Positions 1 through 8,556 are shown, counted from the first letter of the stretch. The stretch: DNA of 34,144 bases from Deltaproteobacteria bacterium (GCA_947445035.1 CANFCK010000033.1:1-34144); one strand, 5' to 3'. Numbers and translations: made by a program. Notes: generated by a model from the letters alone, not told the origin.

Positions 1-386
1 AAAAGGTGGGTGGTCGTGCTCTTGCCGTTGGTGCCGCTGACCGCGAGGATCGGACACGACAGCGCCTCGGCCGCGAACGCCAGCTCCCCGATCACGTCCA
101 CCCCCGCCGCGATGGCCGCCACCAGCTCTGGCATCGCGGCCGGAACGCCTGGAGAAACGACGATACGTGCGGCACCGAGGAAGTCCGCGAGACGATGCTC
201 GCCGTAGACGGCCGCGGTGCCCTCGATGTGCGGGGCTTCGGCCCGGCGGTCAGTGCACGTGACTTGATACCCTTGCGACAACGCCAGCTTCGCGGCGGCT
301 ACCCCGCTTCGGGCCATGCCCACGACCAGGAGGCGCCGCGATGCGCCGCGGCTATCGTCTGACGAAGGCGGCTGGGTCTGGCGCAT
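1..386 (-). CDS. murD: UDP-N-acetylmuramoylalanine--D-glutamate ligase MurD (N-terminal part, cut by window edge)
   Basis: MurD adds D-glutamate to UDP-MurNAc-L-Ala in the cytoplasm, using ATP. Only the first ~128 codons lie in the window. Reading the minus strand from an ATG at 386-384 gives a Rossmann-like start (RLLVVGMARSGVAAAKLA), then VVSPGVP, and ends at the window edge just after the Mur-ligase P-loop SGTNGKSTTTHL. These are the usual MurD N-terminal landmarks in the usual order. The start lies 9 nt after the mraY stop, with GAGG about 9-10 nt upstream, so it is probably translated from the same mRNA as mraY. The first ~18 residues (MRQTQPPSSDDSRGASRR) are a non-conserved leader, so a slightly later start cannot be excluded. 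The gene continues past position 1, and ftsW and murG would be expected there. Confidence 0.93.
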   Translation of the reverse strand, partial: MRQTQPPSSDDSRGASRRLLVVGMARSGVAAAKLALSQGYQVTCTDRRAEAPHIEGTAAVYGEHRLADFLGAARIVVSPGVPAAMPELVAAIAAGVDVIGELAFAAEALSCPILAVSGTNGKSTTTHL

Positions 387-395
387 CGCCCCGAT

Positions 396-1499
396 CTACC
401 TCAACTTCAGCGTCGACAGGGCCACGAGCGCCAGAAGCCCGGAGATGATCCAGAAACGCACGATGATCTTGGGTTCTCCCCAACCGAGCTTCTCGAAGTG
501 GTGATGGATTGGCGCCATGAGGAAGATGCGCCTCCCGGTGCGCTTGAACCACAGGACTTGCAGCGTCACCGAGATGGCCTCCATCACGAAGACACCCCCG
601 ACCAACGCCAGGAGTAGCTCCTGTTTGATGAACACCGACATCGAACCGAGGGCGCCGCCGATGGCCAAGGACCCGACGTCCCCCATGAAAATCTGGGCCG
701 GATAGGCGTTGTACCAAAGGAAACCGAGGCCGGCGCCCAACATCGCCAGGCAGAAGACGGCCAGCTCGCCGCCGCCCTGGATGTAGGGAATGTGCAGGTA
801 CGTCGCAAATTCGCTGTGACCGGCAACGTAGGCGAGCACCGCGAAGGTGCCGACGCTGGTGATGGTGGTGCCGATCGCGAGACCGTCCAGGCCGTCCGTC
901 AGATTCACCGCGTTGGACCAGCTCATCACCAAGAAGATGCCCCAGACCACGTAGAGCCAGCCCAAAAGGGCCGGCGCGCCTTCGTAGAGCTTTTCCAGAT
1001 CAAAGACGGCGTGCTTGTAAAAGGGCACATGGAAGGTCGCGTCCATCAGGCCCGTGGCGTACGCGCCGCCAAAGACCACGAGGCCGGTGAGCATCTGAAA
1101 AAGCAGCTTGTACCTACCCGCCAGCCCATCGCTCGACCGCTCGATGATCTTCTTCCAATCATCGACAAAGCCGATGACGCCGCAAGCCAGCGCCACCGCG
1201 AGGACCAGCCAGGGCAGGGGCTCGTCCAAGCGCGCCCACAAGAGCGTGGAGATGGCCACGCCCCCCAACATCACCAGCCCGCCCATCGTCGGCGTTCCGA
1301 CTTTGCTTTCGAGGTGTTCGCTGGGACCGTCAGCGCGAATGATCTGCTCCATCTTCTTCTTGCGCATCCACTCGATGAATGTCGGATACACAAGGTAGCA
1401 TATGGATAGTGCGGTAATCATCGCACAGGCCGAACGGAAGGTCACGTAGCGGAAGACGTTGAAGGCCCCGCCGAGGGGGATGAGCAAGTGGTAGAGCAT
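396..1499 (-). CDS. mraY: Phospho-N-acetylmuramoyl-pentapeptide transferase MraY
   Basis: MraY is an integral inner-membrane enzyme that moves phospho-MurNAc-pentapeptide from UDP onto undecaprenyl phosphate to make lipid I. The 367-residue product has the family's normal length and about ten hydrophobic segments. Visible signatures are FVDDWKK (Asp113/Asp114), NLTDGLDGLAIG (Asp202/Asp205), FMGDVGSL (Asp274) and the histidine-rich cytoplasmic loop PIHHHFEKLGW (His332-334), all in canonical order. The start ATG shares its A with the murF TGA stop (TGATG junction), which suggests translational coupling. murD follows 9 nt downstream. Nothing is unusual about the protein. Confidence 0.98.
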   Translation of the reverse strand: MLYHLLIPLGGAFNVFRYVTFRSACAMITALSICYLVYPTFIEWMRKKKMEQIIRADGPSEHLESKVGTPTMGGLVMLGGVAISTLLWARLDEPLPWLVLAVALACGVIGFVDDWKKIIERSSDGLAGRYKLLFQMLTGLVVFGGAYATGLMDATFHVPFYKHAVFDLEKLYEGAPALLGWLYVVWGIFLVMSWSNAVNLTDGLDGLAIGTTITSVGTFAVLAYVAGHSEFATYLHIPYIQGGGELAVFCLAMLGAGLGFLWYNAYPAQIFMGDVGSLAIGGALGSMSVFIKQELLLALVGGVFVMEAISVTLQVLWFKRTGRRIFLMAPIHHHFEKLGWGEPKIIVRFWIISGLLALVALSTLKLR

Positions 1500-2845
1500 C
1501 AGCCCCTCCTGGCAGCGCGAAGCCGCTCGACAACACGTTCCATGCGGGCGCCGCGGCTACCCTTGACAAGGAGGACATCCCCCGCTGAAAGCTCGGTGGC
1601 GAGGGCCTCAGCGAGCCCGTCGGCGTCCGCAAAGACCCGAACCTGTGCATACGCCGCAGCCGCCCGGGCCATCCGCGCGCCGGTCACGCACACCTGATCC
1701 ACGCCAAGGGCCAGCGCCTCGCCCAAAACGGACGCGTGGGCGGCCTCTTCTTCGTCGCCAAGCTCGAGCATGTCGCCCAGAGCGGCGACCCGACGCCCGC
1801 GCAAGCTCACCAGGGTCCGGAGCGCGGCGATCATGCTGATGGGATTGGCGTTGTAGGCGTCATCGAGGACCGCGATCCCCACGATGTCCTCCAGCCGGTT
1901 GCGCATCCCTTCCGGGGCGAATCGGGACAGCGCTGGACCCATCGATTCCACCGGCACCCGGAGCGCCCACCCTACGGCCACCGCGGCCGCCGCGTTCTGC
2001 GCCAGGTGGGCCCCGGGTACGTCAAGCGTGGCGCGAACGGTGCCGTCCGGCGTCTCGATGCGGAGCCGGGTCTGCATCCGGTCGCCATCCACAGCAACGT
2101 CGGTCAACCGAATCGTCGCCGCCTCCGACGCGCCGTAGGTCACGACGTGCACCCCCTCTGGAATGGGCATGGCAGCGATGCGGAAGTCGTCCACGTTCAA
2201 GCAGATGACGTCCCCCGCACGCGCCCCGTCGAAGAGCTCCTGCTTGGCTAGGCTGACCCCTTCGATGCTCCCACAGCCCTCGACGTGCGCGGCCCCCACG
2301 TTGGTCAGGAGCCGAACCGTGGGCTGGGCGATGTCGGCGAGCAGCGCAATCTCGCCCCGATGATTCATGCCCAGCTCCAGCACCATGGCGTCGGCGTCGG
2401 GGGCCAGCGCGCACAACGTCAGCGGCAGACCGATGTGGTTGTTGAGGTTGCCCTGGGTGTGGTGCACCGCGCCGAGGGCGGCCAAAACGTCGACGACCAT
2501 GACTCGGGTGCTGGTCTTGCCTGCGCTGCCGCTGATCCCCACCACGGGCCCGAGGAAGTTTTCCCTTACCGAACGGGCCAGGTCCTGGAGCGCGACCAGC
2601 GTGTCCGGAACAAGGACCAGCCCTGCGTTCCACGACTCGGGGACCGTCGAGACGATGGCGCCCGCCACCCCCGACGCCGCAGCCACATGCAAGAAAGTGT
2701 GCCCGTCAAACTTGTCGCCGGTCAAGGCCACAAACCAGCTTCCCCGGACGACCCGGCGGCTGTCGGTGCCGACCAGACCCGCCGGGCCGTCCTGCAACCG
2801 CGTGCCCCCAGTCGCGCGGGCAATGGCCGAAGCATCGAAGATCAT
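1499..2845 (-). CDS. murF: UDP-N-acetylmuramoyl-tripeptide--D-alanyl-D-alanine ligase MurF
   Basis: MurF attaches D-Ala-D-Ala to the UDP-MurNAc-tripeptide, the last cytoplasmic ligase step. The 448-residue product shows the three Mur-ligase domains: an N-terminal UDP-binding domain (~1-100; TDSRRVVRGSWFVAL), a central ATPase domain with P-loop GISGSAGKTS (103-112), ELGMNHRGEI and NVGAAHVEG, and a C-terminal domain starting near 320 with the diagnostic DDAYNANP (328-335) and LGDMLELG. The start overlaps the murE stop by 4 nt (ATGA), and the stop overlaps the mraY start (TGATG). Length and motifs are typical. Confidence 0.97.
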   Translation of the reverse strand: MIFDASAIARATGGTRLQDGPAGLVGTDSRRVVRGSWFVALTGDKFDGHTFLHVAAASGVAGAIVSTVPESWNAGLVLVPDTLVALQDLARSVRENFLGPVVGISGSAGKTSTRVMVVDVLAALGAVHHTQGNLNNHIGLPLTLCALAPDADAMVLELGMNHRGEIALLADIAQPTVRLLTNVGAAHVEGCGSIEGVSLAKQELFDGARAGDVICLNVDDFRIAAMPIPEGVHVVTYGASEAATIRLTDVAVDGDRMQTRLRIETPDGTVRATLDVPGAHLAQNAAAAVAVGWALRVPVESMGPALSRFAPEGMRNRLEDIVGIAVLDDAYNANPISMIAALRTLVSLRGRRVAALGDMLELGDEEEAAHASVLGEALALGVDQVCVTGARMARAAAAYAQVRVFADADGLAEALATELSAGDVLLVKGSRGARMERVVERLRAARRG

Positions 2846-4272
2846 CGGAGCACCTCACGCGCCACGGCGCGGTCGTCGAACGGGACCTTCCCCGTGGCCA
2901 GCTCCTGCGTGCGCTCGTGGCCCTTGCCGGCGATGAGCACCACATCGCCTGGACCGGCAAGGCCGAGGGCGAGTCGGATGGCAAGAGCGCGGTCGGGCTC
3001 GACGTACCGAGCACCGCTGCCGAGCCCGGCCACAACGTCGGCGATGATCGAAAGCGGGTCCTCGGACCTCGGGTTGTCGCTGGTGAGCACGGTGACGTCG
3101 GCGCCCGCGGCGACCGCAGCCCCCATCAGCGGCCGCTTGCCGCGGTCCCGATCTCCACCGCAGCCAAACACGCAGATGATCCGATGCGGCCTCAGTCGGC
3201 GCAGCTCTGCCAGCACGCGGGTGAGCGCATCATCGGTGTGGGCGTAGTCCACGAAGACTGCGAAGCCGCGCTCGGTGGGCACCCGTTCCAGCCGTCCAGG
3301 GGCGCCGGCTGCGGTGGCGAGGCCAGCCAGCGCCACGTCGAGGTCGATCCCCATCGCCAAGGCCGCACCGAGCGCGCCGAGCGCGTTCTGCAGGTTGTGC
3401 TGGCCGACCAGCGGCAAGGCGAGGCGGCCGGCGCCGCGGGGCGTCCGCACGTCGGCTTCGATGCCCGCCCAGCTCGTTTGGGTCGGCGTGGCCCGCAGGT
3501 CGGCGGGACCGGTGGTGGAAAATGTCCAGGCGGGCCGGCCACGAGGGCGCATCTGCTCGACCGCCGGGTCCTCCGCGTTGAGCACCGCCGTCCCTTCGAG
3601 GAGCTCGTGGAACAGGCGCGCCTTCGCGATGGCGTAGGCCTCCATCGTGCCGTGCCAGTCGAGGTGATCACGGGTGAGGTTGGTAAAGACGGCGGCGCGG
3701 AACGGCACCGCGTCGCAGCGCCAGTCGGCCAGGCCGATGCTCGACGCTTCCACGGCGCAGAGGCCGACACCCGCGTCCCGCATGCGCGCCAAGAGCCCCT
3801 GAAACACGGGCGCCGACGGGCTGGTGTGGGTGCTCTCGATTTCCTCGTCGCCGATGAAGTGGCCGGTGGTGCCCACGATTCCGGGGACGAGGCCGGCCGC
3901 GCGAGCGATCGCGGCGAGCAAAAAGGTGGTGCTAGTCTTGCCGTTGGTGCCGGTGATGCCGACGGTCGGAACGGTACGCCCCGGATAGTCCAGGGCCGCA
4001 GCAGATAAGTGCGCCAGCACCGGACGCGTCGCGGCGACCCGGACCAACGCGACACCCGGCCGCGGTTCCACTTCGCGTTCGACAACCACGGCGGCGACGT
4101 CCAGGCCGGCGACGCGGTCGTGCCCATCCACCCGGGCACCGGCAATCGCCACGAAGACGTCGTCCACGCCAACCTGGTCATCACGGTCGCTGACGCGGCC
4201 CACCAACCGATTGCCCACCCCACGGGCTAGCACGGCGCCAGGGGCAGCGGACACCAGAGCTTGTAGGGTCAT
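2842..4272 (-). CDS. murE: UDP-N-acetylmuramoyl-L-alanyl-D-glutamate--2,6-diaminopimelate ligase MurE
   Basis: MurE adds the third stem-peptide residue. The motif DNPRSE (residues 399-404) is the pattern linked to meso-diaminopimelate specificity, so a DAP-type Gram-negative wall is expected. The 476-residue product has the N-terminal UDP-binding domain (VFVAIAGARVDGHD), P-loop GTNGKTS (108-114), TNLTRDHLDWHG, the region of the carbamylated lysine (YAIAKARLF), and GKGHE near the end. The frame stays open upstream to 4461, but those 63 extra codons (basic and proline-rich) match nothing in the family, so the ATG at 4272-4270 was chosen. No clear Shine-Dalgarno precedes it: the upstream strand is pyrimidine-rich. 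The end overlaps murF by 4 nt. Unlike its neighbours, it is separated from the preceding gene (ftsI) by 229 nt. Confidence 0.96.
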   Translation of the reverse strand: MTLQALVSAAPGAVLARGVGNRLVGRVSDRDDQVGVDDVFVAIAGARVDGHDRVAGLDVAAVVVEREVEPRPGVALVRVAATRPVLAHLSAAALDYPGRTVPTVGITGTNGKTSTTFLLAAIARAAGLVPGIVGTTGHFIGDEEIESTHTSPSAPVFQGLLARMRDAGVGLCAVEASSIGLADWRCDAVPFRAAVFTNLTRDHLDWHGTMEAYAIAKARLFHELLEGTAVLNAEDPAVEQMRPRGRPAWTFSTTGPADLRATPTQTSWAGIEADVRTPRGAGRLALPLVGQHNLQNALGALGAALAMGIDLDVALAGLATAAGAPGRLERVPTERGFAVFVDYAHTDDALTRVLAELRRLRPHRIICVFGCGGDRDRGKRPLMGAAVAAGADVTVLTSDNPRSEDPLSIIADVVAGLGSGARYVEPDRALAIRLALGLAGPGDVVLIAGKGHERTQELATGKVPFDDRAVAREVLR

Positions 4273-4501
4273 CGAGGAGAAGTGGGAGGAGGGGGGGGTC
4301 TTCCGGGCGGGGCCGCCCTGCAGTGTGCGGACGATTCGGCGGTGGCACGGTGCCGGGACCGGCTCGGGGACTGGGTCGTGGGAACGACCCGGAACTACCC
4401 GTAGGGTGAGCCGATTCGGCAGCCGGTAGTCGCAGCGGGGAGCCGCAACCGGGTCCACCATTCTGGCAGACCCACCCGGAAGACCTGGGGATGAAAAAGA
4501 A
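4273..4501 (-). other. Unusual 229-nt gap inside the dcw cluster (ftsI-murE leader) with a hairpin
   Basis: Most dcw junctions in this window overlap and the rest are under 10 nt, so this gap stands out. It holds a perfect 7-bp inverted repeat GGGTCGT/ACGACCC (4373-4379 and 4384-4390) with a 4-nt loop, extendable by one G-C and one G-T pair. Next to the murE start is a long polypurine/polypyrimidine tract around 4273-4312, purine on the plus strand. The murE frame is open across most of it but looks non-coding. It could be a leader with its own promoter or a processing/attenuation site. No convincing -35/-10 pair was seen, so the function is unassigned. Confidence 0.45.
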
Positions 4502-6625
4502 TCAGTTCAGGTGGAGAACGACCCGCGCGCCGGGCGCGAGCGGGGTGCCCGCGAGGGGCTCTTGCGAAACGACGCGGCCGGAGCCGTGAAGCTCCAACGT
4601 GGCGCCAGTGGGCTGCAGTGCCGCGAGCACCGCGCGGGCCGACCGGCCGGAGAGGTCTGGCAAAAGCCAGGCCCCAGCCGCGTCAGCCGCAACCTCGATC
4701 GGACCCGTCGCGAGGGTGCTCACGAACGGAGCCGGCTTGCGCGCGACCTTGGCGACCGGCGGCAGCGCGAGTGGATCAATCGGAATGCCCGGTGCCGGCT
4801 CGACGACGGTCCCGTCGGGATCCGGCACGATGCCGAGGTACCGCATCGTGAACGCGCCAATGGACGCGAAGGCCGGCGCCGCTGCGATGCCGCCGTACTT
4901 CGAGCCGACCGTCGGCGTATCGATGATGATCGCGATCGCGACCTCCGGACGGTCGGCAGGCAAGAAGCCGACGAAGGATGAAACTCGTTTTGTAGGGCTG
5001 TACCCGCCGTTTTCCACCTTCTGAGCGGTGCCGGTCTTGCCCGCCACCCGGTAGCCGGGAACCCGAGCACGGGTGCCGGTGCCATGGTCCTCGGTGACGG
5101 TCTCCATCATCCGCGCGGTGATCCGGGCCGTCTCTTCCGAGACCACGCGCCGATCTTCGCGAGGTTCGCGGGCCATCTCCACCTCACCGCGCCGGTCGAG
5201 CACCGCGTGCACCAGCCGCGGCGTCATCCGCATGCCGCCGTTGGCAAGCGTCGCAACGCCCGAAGCAAGCTGCACGGCTGAGGCGGTGACGCCCTGACCG
5301 AAGGTGGTGGTGGCGAGTTCAATTGGTTTGATGCTGGCCGCGGAGCGCATGACCCCGGAAACCTCGCCGGGTAGGCCAAGGCCCGAGGCGCGGCCGAAAC
5401 CGAAGTCCTTCAGGTACCGGAGCGTCTTGTCGGCCCCAAGCATGAAGCCCAGCTTTGCTGCCCCGATGTTCGAGCTGTACTTGATCACCTCCGTGAGCGA
5501 GATGACGCCCTTCGGATGGTCGTCCTTGATGGTCTTGCTGCCGACGGTCCAGCCCCCGAGCTCGCAGTCGATCATCGTCAGTGGGGTGACGAGGCCTTCT
5601 TCCAGTGCGGCGGCAGCGACGAAGGGTTTGAAGACACTTCCCGGCTCCAGCTGGTCCATCGCCGGCCGGTTCTTGAAGTTTTCCTGCTTCTCCTTGGCCG
5701 CGCCGTCGTTGGGATTCCCCCCGGGCCGCGACGCCATCGCGAGAATTCCGCCGGTGCGGACGTCGATGACCACGGCCATGGCCGCTTCCGGCTGCGACAG
5801 CGCCATCGCCTCGTCCAGCGCGCGCTCGGCGGCGTACTGGATGGACGCGTCAAGCGTCAACTGCACCGAGTGCCCCGCGTTGACGGTCTGGGCGGCGTCC
5901 ACGCTGCCGTCGATGACGCGCCCCTTGCGGTCCTTTTCCTGAAGCACCCGGACCGTCTCGCCCATCAGCTCCTTGTTGAGCAGCTTTTCCAGCCCCGCGG
6001 TGCCGTCGTCGAAGTTGTCGGTGAAGCCCAGCAGGGGAGCCGCCAGCTCGCGACCCGGGTACACCCGCACTGGCTCCTCCACCAACCACATCTGGTCGCG
6101 AGCGACACCCTCGATCAGCGCGGCAGCAGCGTCGGGATCGAGCGCGGAACCCAGCTTCACTTCTTGGGCCCGGCGTCCGTCATGCGCGTCGAAGCGGCCG
6201 CGGATCCAGGTGTCGCTCCGGCCAGTCAGCGCGACGATCCCGGCGAGGCGGGCGTCGAGCAGCTCCGGCGCCAACTTCGAGGGGTTGGCGTAGAGCGAGG
6301 GTAGATTGACGGTGGAGGCCAAAACCCGGCCGTTCCGGTCTACGATCGAGCCCCGACGCCCACGCATCTCTACTGCGAAGCGGAACTGTTCGCGCCCGCG
6401 GGCCTCCAGCCGCTCGTCGGGCACGCCCATGACCCAGCCGGCGCGCAGGGTGAGCAAAACCAGCACCGTCGCCAGCCCTCCGAACGCCCACCGGGCGCGG
6501 CTTCCCGCCTCGGCCAGGATCTCGATGTCGGCTGCACCGCTGGGGCGCGACGGCGCCATCCGCGCCCACAGACCCTTGGGCTTGTGCCGCGGCCGGTGCG
6601 GCGCGTGAGGCGCATGCGGCTTCAC
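4502..6625 (-). CDS. ftsI: Septal peptidoglycan transpeptidase FtsI/PBP3 with C-terminal PASTA domain
   Basis: This class B penicillin-binding protein cross-links septal peptidoglycan from the periplasmic side of the inner membrane. Of its 707 residues, a basic, His/Pro-rich cytoplasmic tail (~1-45) is followed by one membrane anchor (~47-68), then a dimerisation/pedestal region containing RGSIVDRNGRVLA (92-104). The transpeptidase domain carries SVFK (catalytic Ser330, Lys333), SSN (384-386) and KTGT (530-533). Residues ~652-707 (LLPDLSGRSARAVLAAL and so on) form a single PASTA domain, as in Spo-VD/FtsI-type PBPs of deltaproteobacteria and Gram-positives but not in E. coli FtsI. The start overlaps the ftsL-like stop by 4 nt (ATGA). 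All active-site motifs are intact. Confidence 0.96.
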   Translation of the reverse strand: MKPHAPHAPHRPRHKPKGLWARMAPSRPSGAADIEILAEAGSRARWAFGGLATVLVLLTLRAGWVMGVPDERLEARGREQFRFAVEMRGRRGSIVDRNGRVLASTVNLPSLYANPSKLAPELLDARLAGIVALTGRSDTWIRGRFDAHDGRRAQEVKLGSALDPDAAAALIEGVARDQMWLVEEPVRVYPGRELAAPLLGFTDNFDDGTAGLEKLLNKELMGETVRVLQEKDRKGRVIDGSVDAAQTVNAGHSVQLTLDASIQYAAERALDEAMALSQPEAAMAVVIDVRTGGILAMASRPGGNPNDGAAKEKQENFKNRPAMDQLEPGSVFKPFVAAAALEEGLVTPLTMIDCELGGWTVGSKTIKDDHPKGVISLTEVIKYSSNIGAAKLGFMLGADKTLRYLKDFGFGRASGLGLPGEVSGVMRSAASIKPIELATTTFGQGVTASAVQLASGVATLANGGMRMTPRLVHAVLDRRGEVEMAREPREDRRVVSEETARITARMMETVTEDHGTGTRARVPGYRVAGKTGTAQKVENGGYSPTKRVSSFVGFLPADRPEVAIAIIIDTPTVGSKYGGIAAAPAFASIGAFTMRYLGIVPDPDGTVVEPAPGIPIDPLALPPVAKVARKPAPFVSTLATGPIEVAADAAGAWLLPDLSGRSARAVLAALQPTGATLELHGSGRVVSQEPLAGTPLAPGARVVLHLN

Positions 6626-6960
6626 GGCGCGTCCGCGGCGGGGACGACATCGACCACGGCGGCCGGCGCTTCGAGGTCCAGACCGACCGCCAGGGCGCCG
6701 AGCCGACCGGGCGCGCGCAACATGGTGCGCTCCACCAGCAACCGGTCGTGATGGGTCCGAGCCCGCACCAGCTCACTCCGCGTCCGGTCCAGGAGCACCG
6801 CCCGCTCACGCACCTGGGTCCGGGTCCATAGGTAGACCGAGATCGCCGCGGCCATGAAGACCATCAAGCCCATCAAGCGGAAAAGGGTTCGCACTTCGGG
6901 CGCCATTGCCCCAAATCGAGACGGGAGCGGGCGTGACCGCAGGTCGGCGAGCATGCTCAT
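6622..6960 (-). CDS. ftsL: FtsL-like cell-division protein (small bitopic membrane protein)
   Basis: The product is 112 residues. A short cytoplasmic N-terminus (~1-28) is followed by one membrane segment (~29-46, LMGLMVFMAAAISVYLW) and then a charged, Leu/Arg-rich stretch (~47-85) that can form a coiled coil, with a Pro/Ala tail. FtsL sequences diverge strongly, so the call rests on topology plus position: it sits exactly between rsmH and ftsI, overlapping both by 4 nt (ATGA junctions), where ftsL lies in dcw clusters. The expected role is recruitment of the FtsW/FtsI synthase with FtsB and FtsQ. Confidence 0.85.
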   Translation of the reverse strand: MSMLADLRSRPLPSRFGAMAPEVRTLFRLMGLMVFMAAAISVYLWTRTQVRERAVLLDRTRSELVRARTHHDRLLVERTMLRAPGRLGALAVGLDLEAPAAVVDVVPAADAP

Positions 6961-7856
6961 GCAATCCTCTCGATCGCCCGGACACGAGCCGAGCGCGCAC
7001 GCGGGTTGTCGTCGTCCTGCCCCTTGCGGGGGCGGCGCTCCACCAGTCGGAAGTCCGGGGTCGTCATCGGGCGGCCGTACAGGTCGCGCGCCGCGCCCTC
7101 GCCTGCCAGTTCCCGAAACCTAGCCTTTACCGCCTTATCTTCGAGCGAATGGAAGCTGATCACGACCAACCTCCCGCCCGGTGCCAGGCAGCCCGGCAAT
7201 GCAGCGAGCGCCCGGTCGAGCTCGCCGAGCTCATCGTTGATGAAAATCCGGATGGCCTGGAACGTCCGCGTGGCGGGGTGAATCCGGCCATCGGCCGGGA
7301 CGACACTGGCGACCAGCTCGGCAAGCTGGCGTGTGGTGCGCAACGGCTCGACGTCTTCTTCCAAGCGCCGGTCGACGATGGCACGCGCGATGCGTCGCGA
7401 CCGACGTTCGTCGCCAAAGCGCCAGAGCACGTCTGCAAGCGCGGTGGCATCGACCCGATCGAGCCATTCCCAAGCCGGCTGACCGCTGGTCGGATCCATG
7501 CGCATGTCGAGCGGGCCGATCCCGCGGAATGAGAACCCGCGCTCGGGCCGGTCCAGCTGCGGGGACGACACGCCCAGGTCCAGGAGGATGCCGTCGGCGC
7601 GACGATCACCCAAAAGAGCGGGGAGCGCCGAGAAGCGGGCGTGGTGTAGTTCAGCAGCCGGGCCGAGGCGCTGTCGGGACGCCGCGAGCGCATCCGGGTC
7701 ACGGTCACACCCGAAAATCCGCCCACCGGCCGCGACGATGCCCGCCGCGTGGCCGCCAAACCCGAGGGTGCCGTCGACATAGAGCCCGCCCTCGGCAACG
7801 GCGAGCAGCTCCACCACATCGTCGAGGAGCACTGGGCGATGGACAGGCTCATCCAC
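6957..7856 (-). CDS. rsmH: 16S rRNA (cytosine(1402)-N(4))-methyltransferase RsmH (MraW)
   Basis: RsmH N4-methylates C1402 in the decoding centre of 16S rRNA using S-adenosylmethionine. The 299-residue product begins with HRPVLLDDVVELL and the SAM site YVDGTLGFGGHAAGIV, followed by DLGVSSPQLD, GFSFRG, PLDMRMDP, RTFQAIRIFINDEL and ISFHSLEDKAVK, all family signatures in order. The frame is open further upstream through mraZ, but similarity begins only at the GTG at 7856-7854 (VDEPVHRPVLL). That start overlaps the mraZ end by 8 nt and fits the family's usual N-terminus. The 3' end overlaps ftsL by 4 nt. Confidence 0.96.
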   Translation of the reverse strand: MDEPVHRPVLLDDVVELLAVAEGGLYVDGTLGFGGHAAGIVAAGGRIFGCDRDPDALAASRQRLGPAAELHHARFSALPALLGDRRADGILLDLGVSSPQLDRPERGFSFRGIGPLDMRMDPTSGQPAWEWLDRVDATALADVLWRFGDERRSRRIARAIVDRRLEEDVEPLRTTRQLAELVASVVPADGRIHPATRTFQAIRIFINDELGELDRALAALPGCLAPGGRLVVISFHSLEDKAVKARFRELAGEGAARDLYGRPMTTPDFRLVERRPRKGQDDDNPRARSARVRAIERIA

Positions 7857-8286
7857 CCATCCCCCCGAGGTTGTCCCTGCGAGAACGCGCGGCGGCCCAC
7901 GCCCGACCAAAGCCGTCGGTAGACCAGATCTCGATCCGGTCCAAGAGCGACAACATCGTGATCTTCTCACCCAACTGCGCCAACCATCGAAGCTCGACCG
8001 GCAAAACCAGCCGCCCCTGCCGGTCGACATCAAGCTCGCACGCTGAGCCGAGCCGCAGCAGCTGCTTTTCGTCCTGGTAGGGATCGAAGGGGTCATCCCC
8101 GAGCATGGGCTTTTCCACACGCTCCGAAAAGTCCTGCGGGGTGTAGCCCCGCAATCGCTCACCGTGCGCGATGAAGACCAGACTGTAGATGCGATGGGTG
8201 TCGAGCGCGGCCTTCAGGCGTGACGGAACCGTTACCCGGCCGCGGGCGTCCATCGAAAGCTGCTGGTTGAATCTGACTTCCAGCAT
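7849..8286 (-). CDS. mraZ: Transcriptional regulator MraZ
   Basis: MraZ is a ring-forming AbrB/SpoVT-like DNA-binding protein that regulates its own dcw operon by binding direct repeats upstream. The 145-residue product carries the two repeats: FNQQLSMDARGRVTVPSRLK near the N-terminus and CELDVDRQGRLVLPVELRW around 80-100. Both end in the DxxGR-hxhP pattern of the family. The ATG at 8286-8284 (MLEVRFNQQL) was preferred to an in-frame ATG 29 codons upstream, because those residues are unlike the family and because AAGG lies 5 nt before the chosen ATG. It is the first gene of the leftward dcw cluster, and likely operator repeats lie at 8386-8407. Confidence 0.94.
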   Translation of the reverse strand: MLEVRFNQQLSMDARGRVTVPSRLKAALDTHRIYSLVFIAHGERLRGYTPQDFSERVEKPMLGDDPFDPYQDEKQLLRLGSACELDVDRQGRLVLPVELRWLAQLGEKITMLSLLDRIEIWSTDGFGRAWAAARSRRDNLGGMGG

Positions 8287-8556
8287 GGACCTTGCCGCTC
8301 GAAGAGGAGCGAATCTCCTAGTCGTGGGAATGTAATCCATTTTGTGGGAAGAAAAGGTAGTGATGTCACCCATATTTTCAAAGATGACTTTCCCATAGAC
8401 TTTTCCACACTATGGATAACCCAAAAACTTGACGATACAATAGTAAGCAACGGTGCTTCTTGGAGCGTCGGCCGCTGGCCACTCCCGTGGCCCCGATTGG
8501 TGTCGCACCCTTGCCGAGCCCGCCTCCGGTGCGCACCCATTGGGCCGGAGGACGCC
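8287..8556. promoter_or_regulatory. AT-rich divergent control region between mraZ and smpB
   Basis: This 270-nt stretch, strikingly AT-rich at 8311-8460 against a GC-rich background, separates the leftward dcw cluster from the rightward smpB group and must contain both promoters. Besides the minus-strand repeats at 8386-8407 it holds two plus-strand copies of GTGGGAA, at 8324-8330 and 8344-8350, exactly 20 bp apart. A plus-strand TACAAT (8436-8441) is a possible -10 for smpB, but its -35 position is weak. The part nearest smpB (8470-8545) returns to normal GC content and shows no obvious coding. Confidence 0.55.
8386..8407 (-). promoter_or_regulatory. MraZ-box-like tandem repeats upstream of mraZ
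   Basis: On the minus strand, TGGAAAAGTC and TGGGAAAGTC follow each other with a 12-nt period (plus-strand 8398-8407 and 8386-8395), a one-mismatch 10-bp tandem repeat about 100-120 nt before the mraZ start. MraZ proteins are known to bind short direct repeats built on TGGG or AAAGTG upstream of mraZ, so this is the best operator candidate. Further TGGG occurrences flank it (8423-8426 region, and ATGGG near 8369). No clear -35/-10 pair could be fixed. Confidence 0.55.

Noticed and set aside
8344..8556. 71-codon upstream extension of smpB
   Set aside because: It would run through the AT-rich control region and lacks family similarity; the ATG at 8557 has a strong Shine-Dalgarno.
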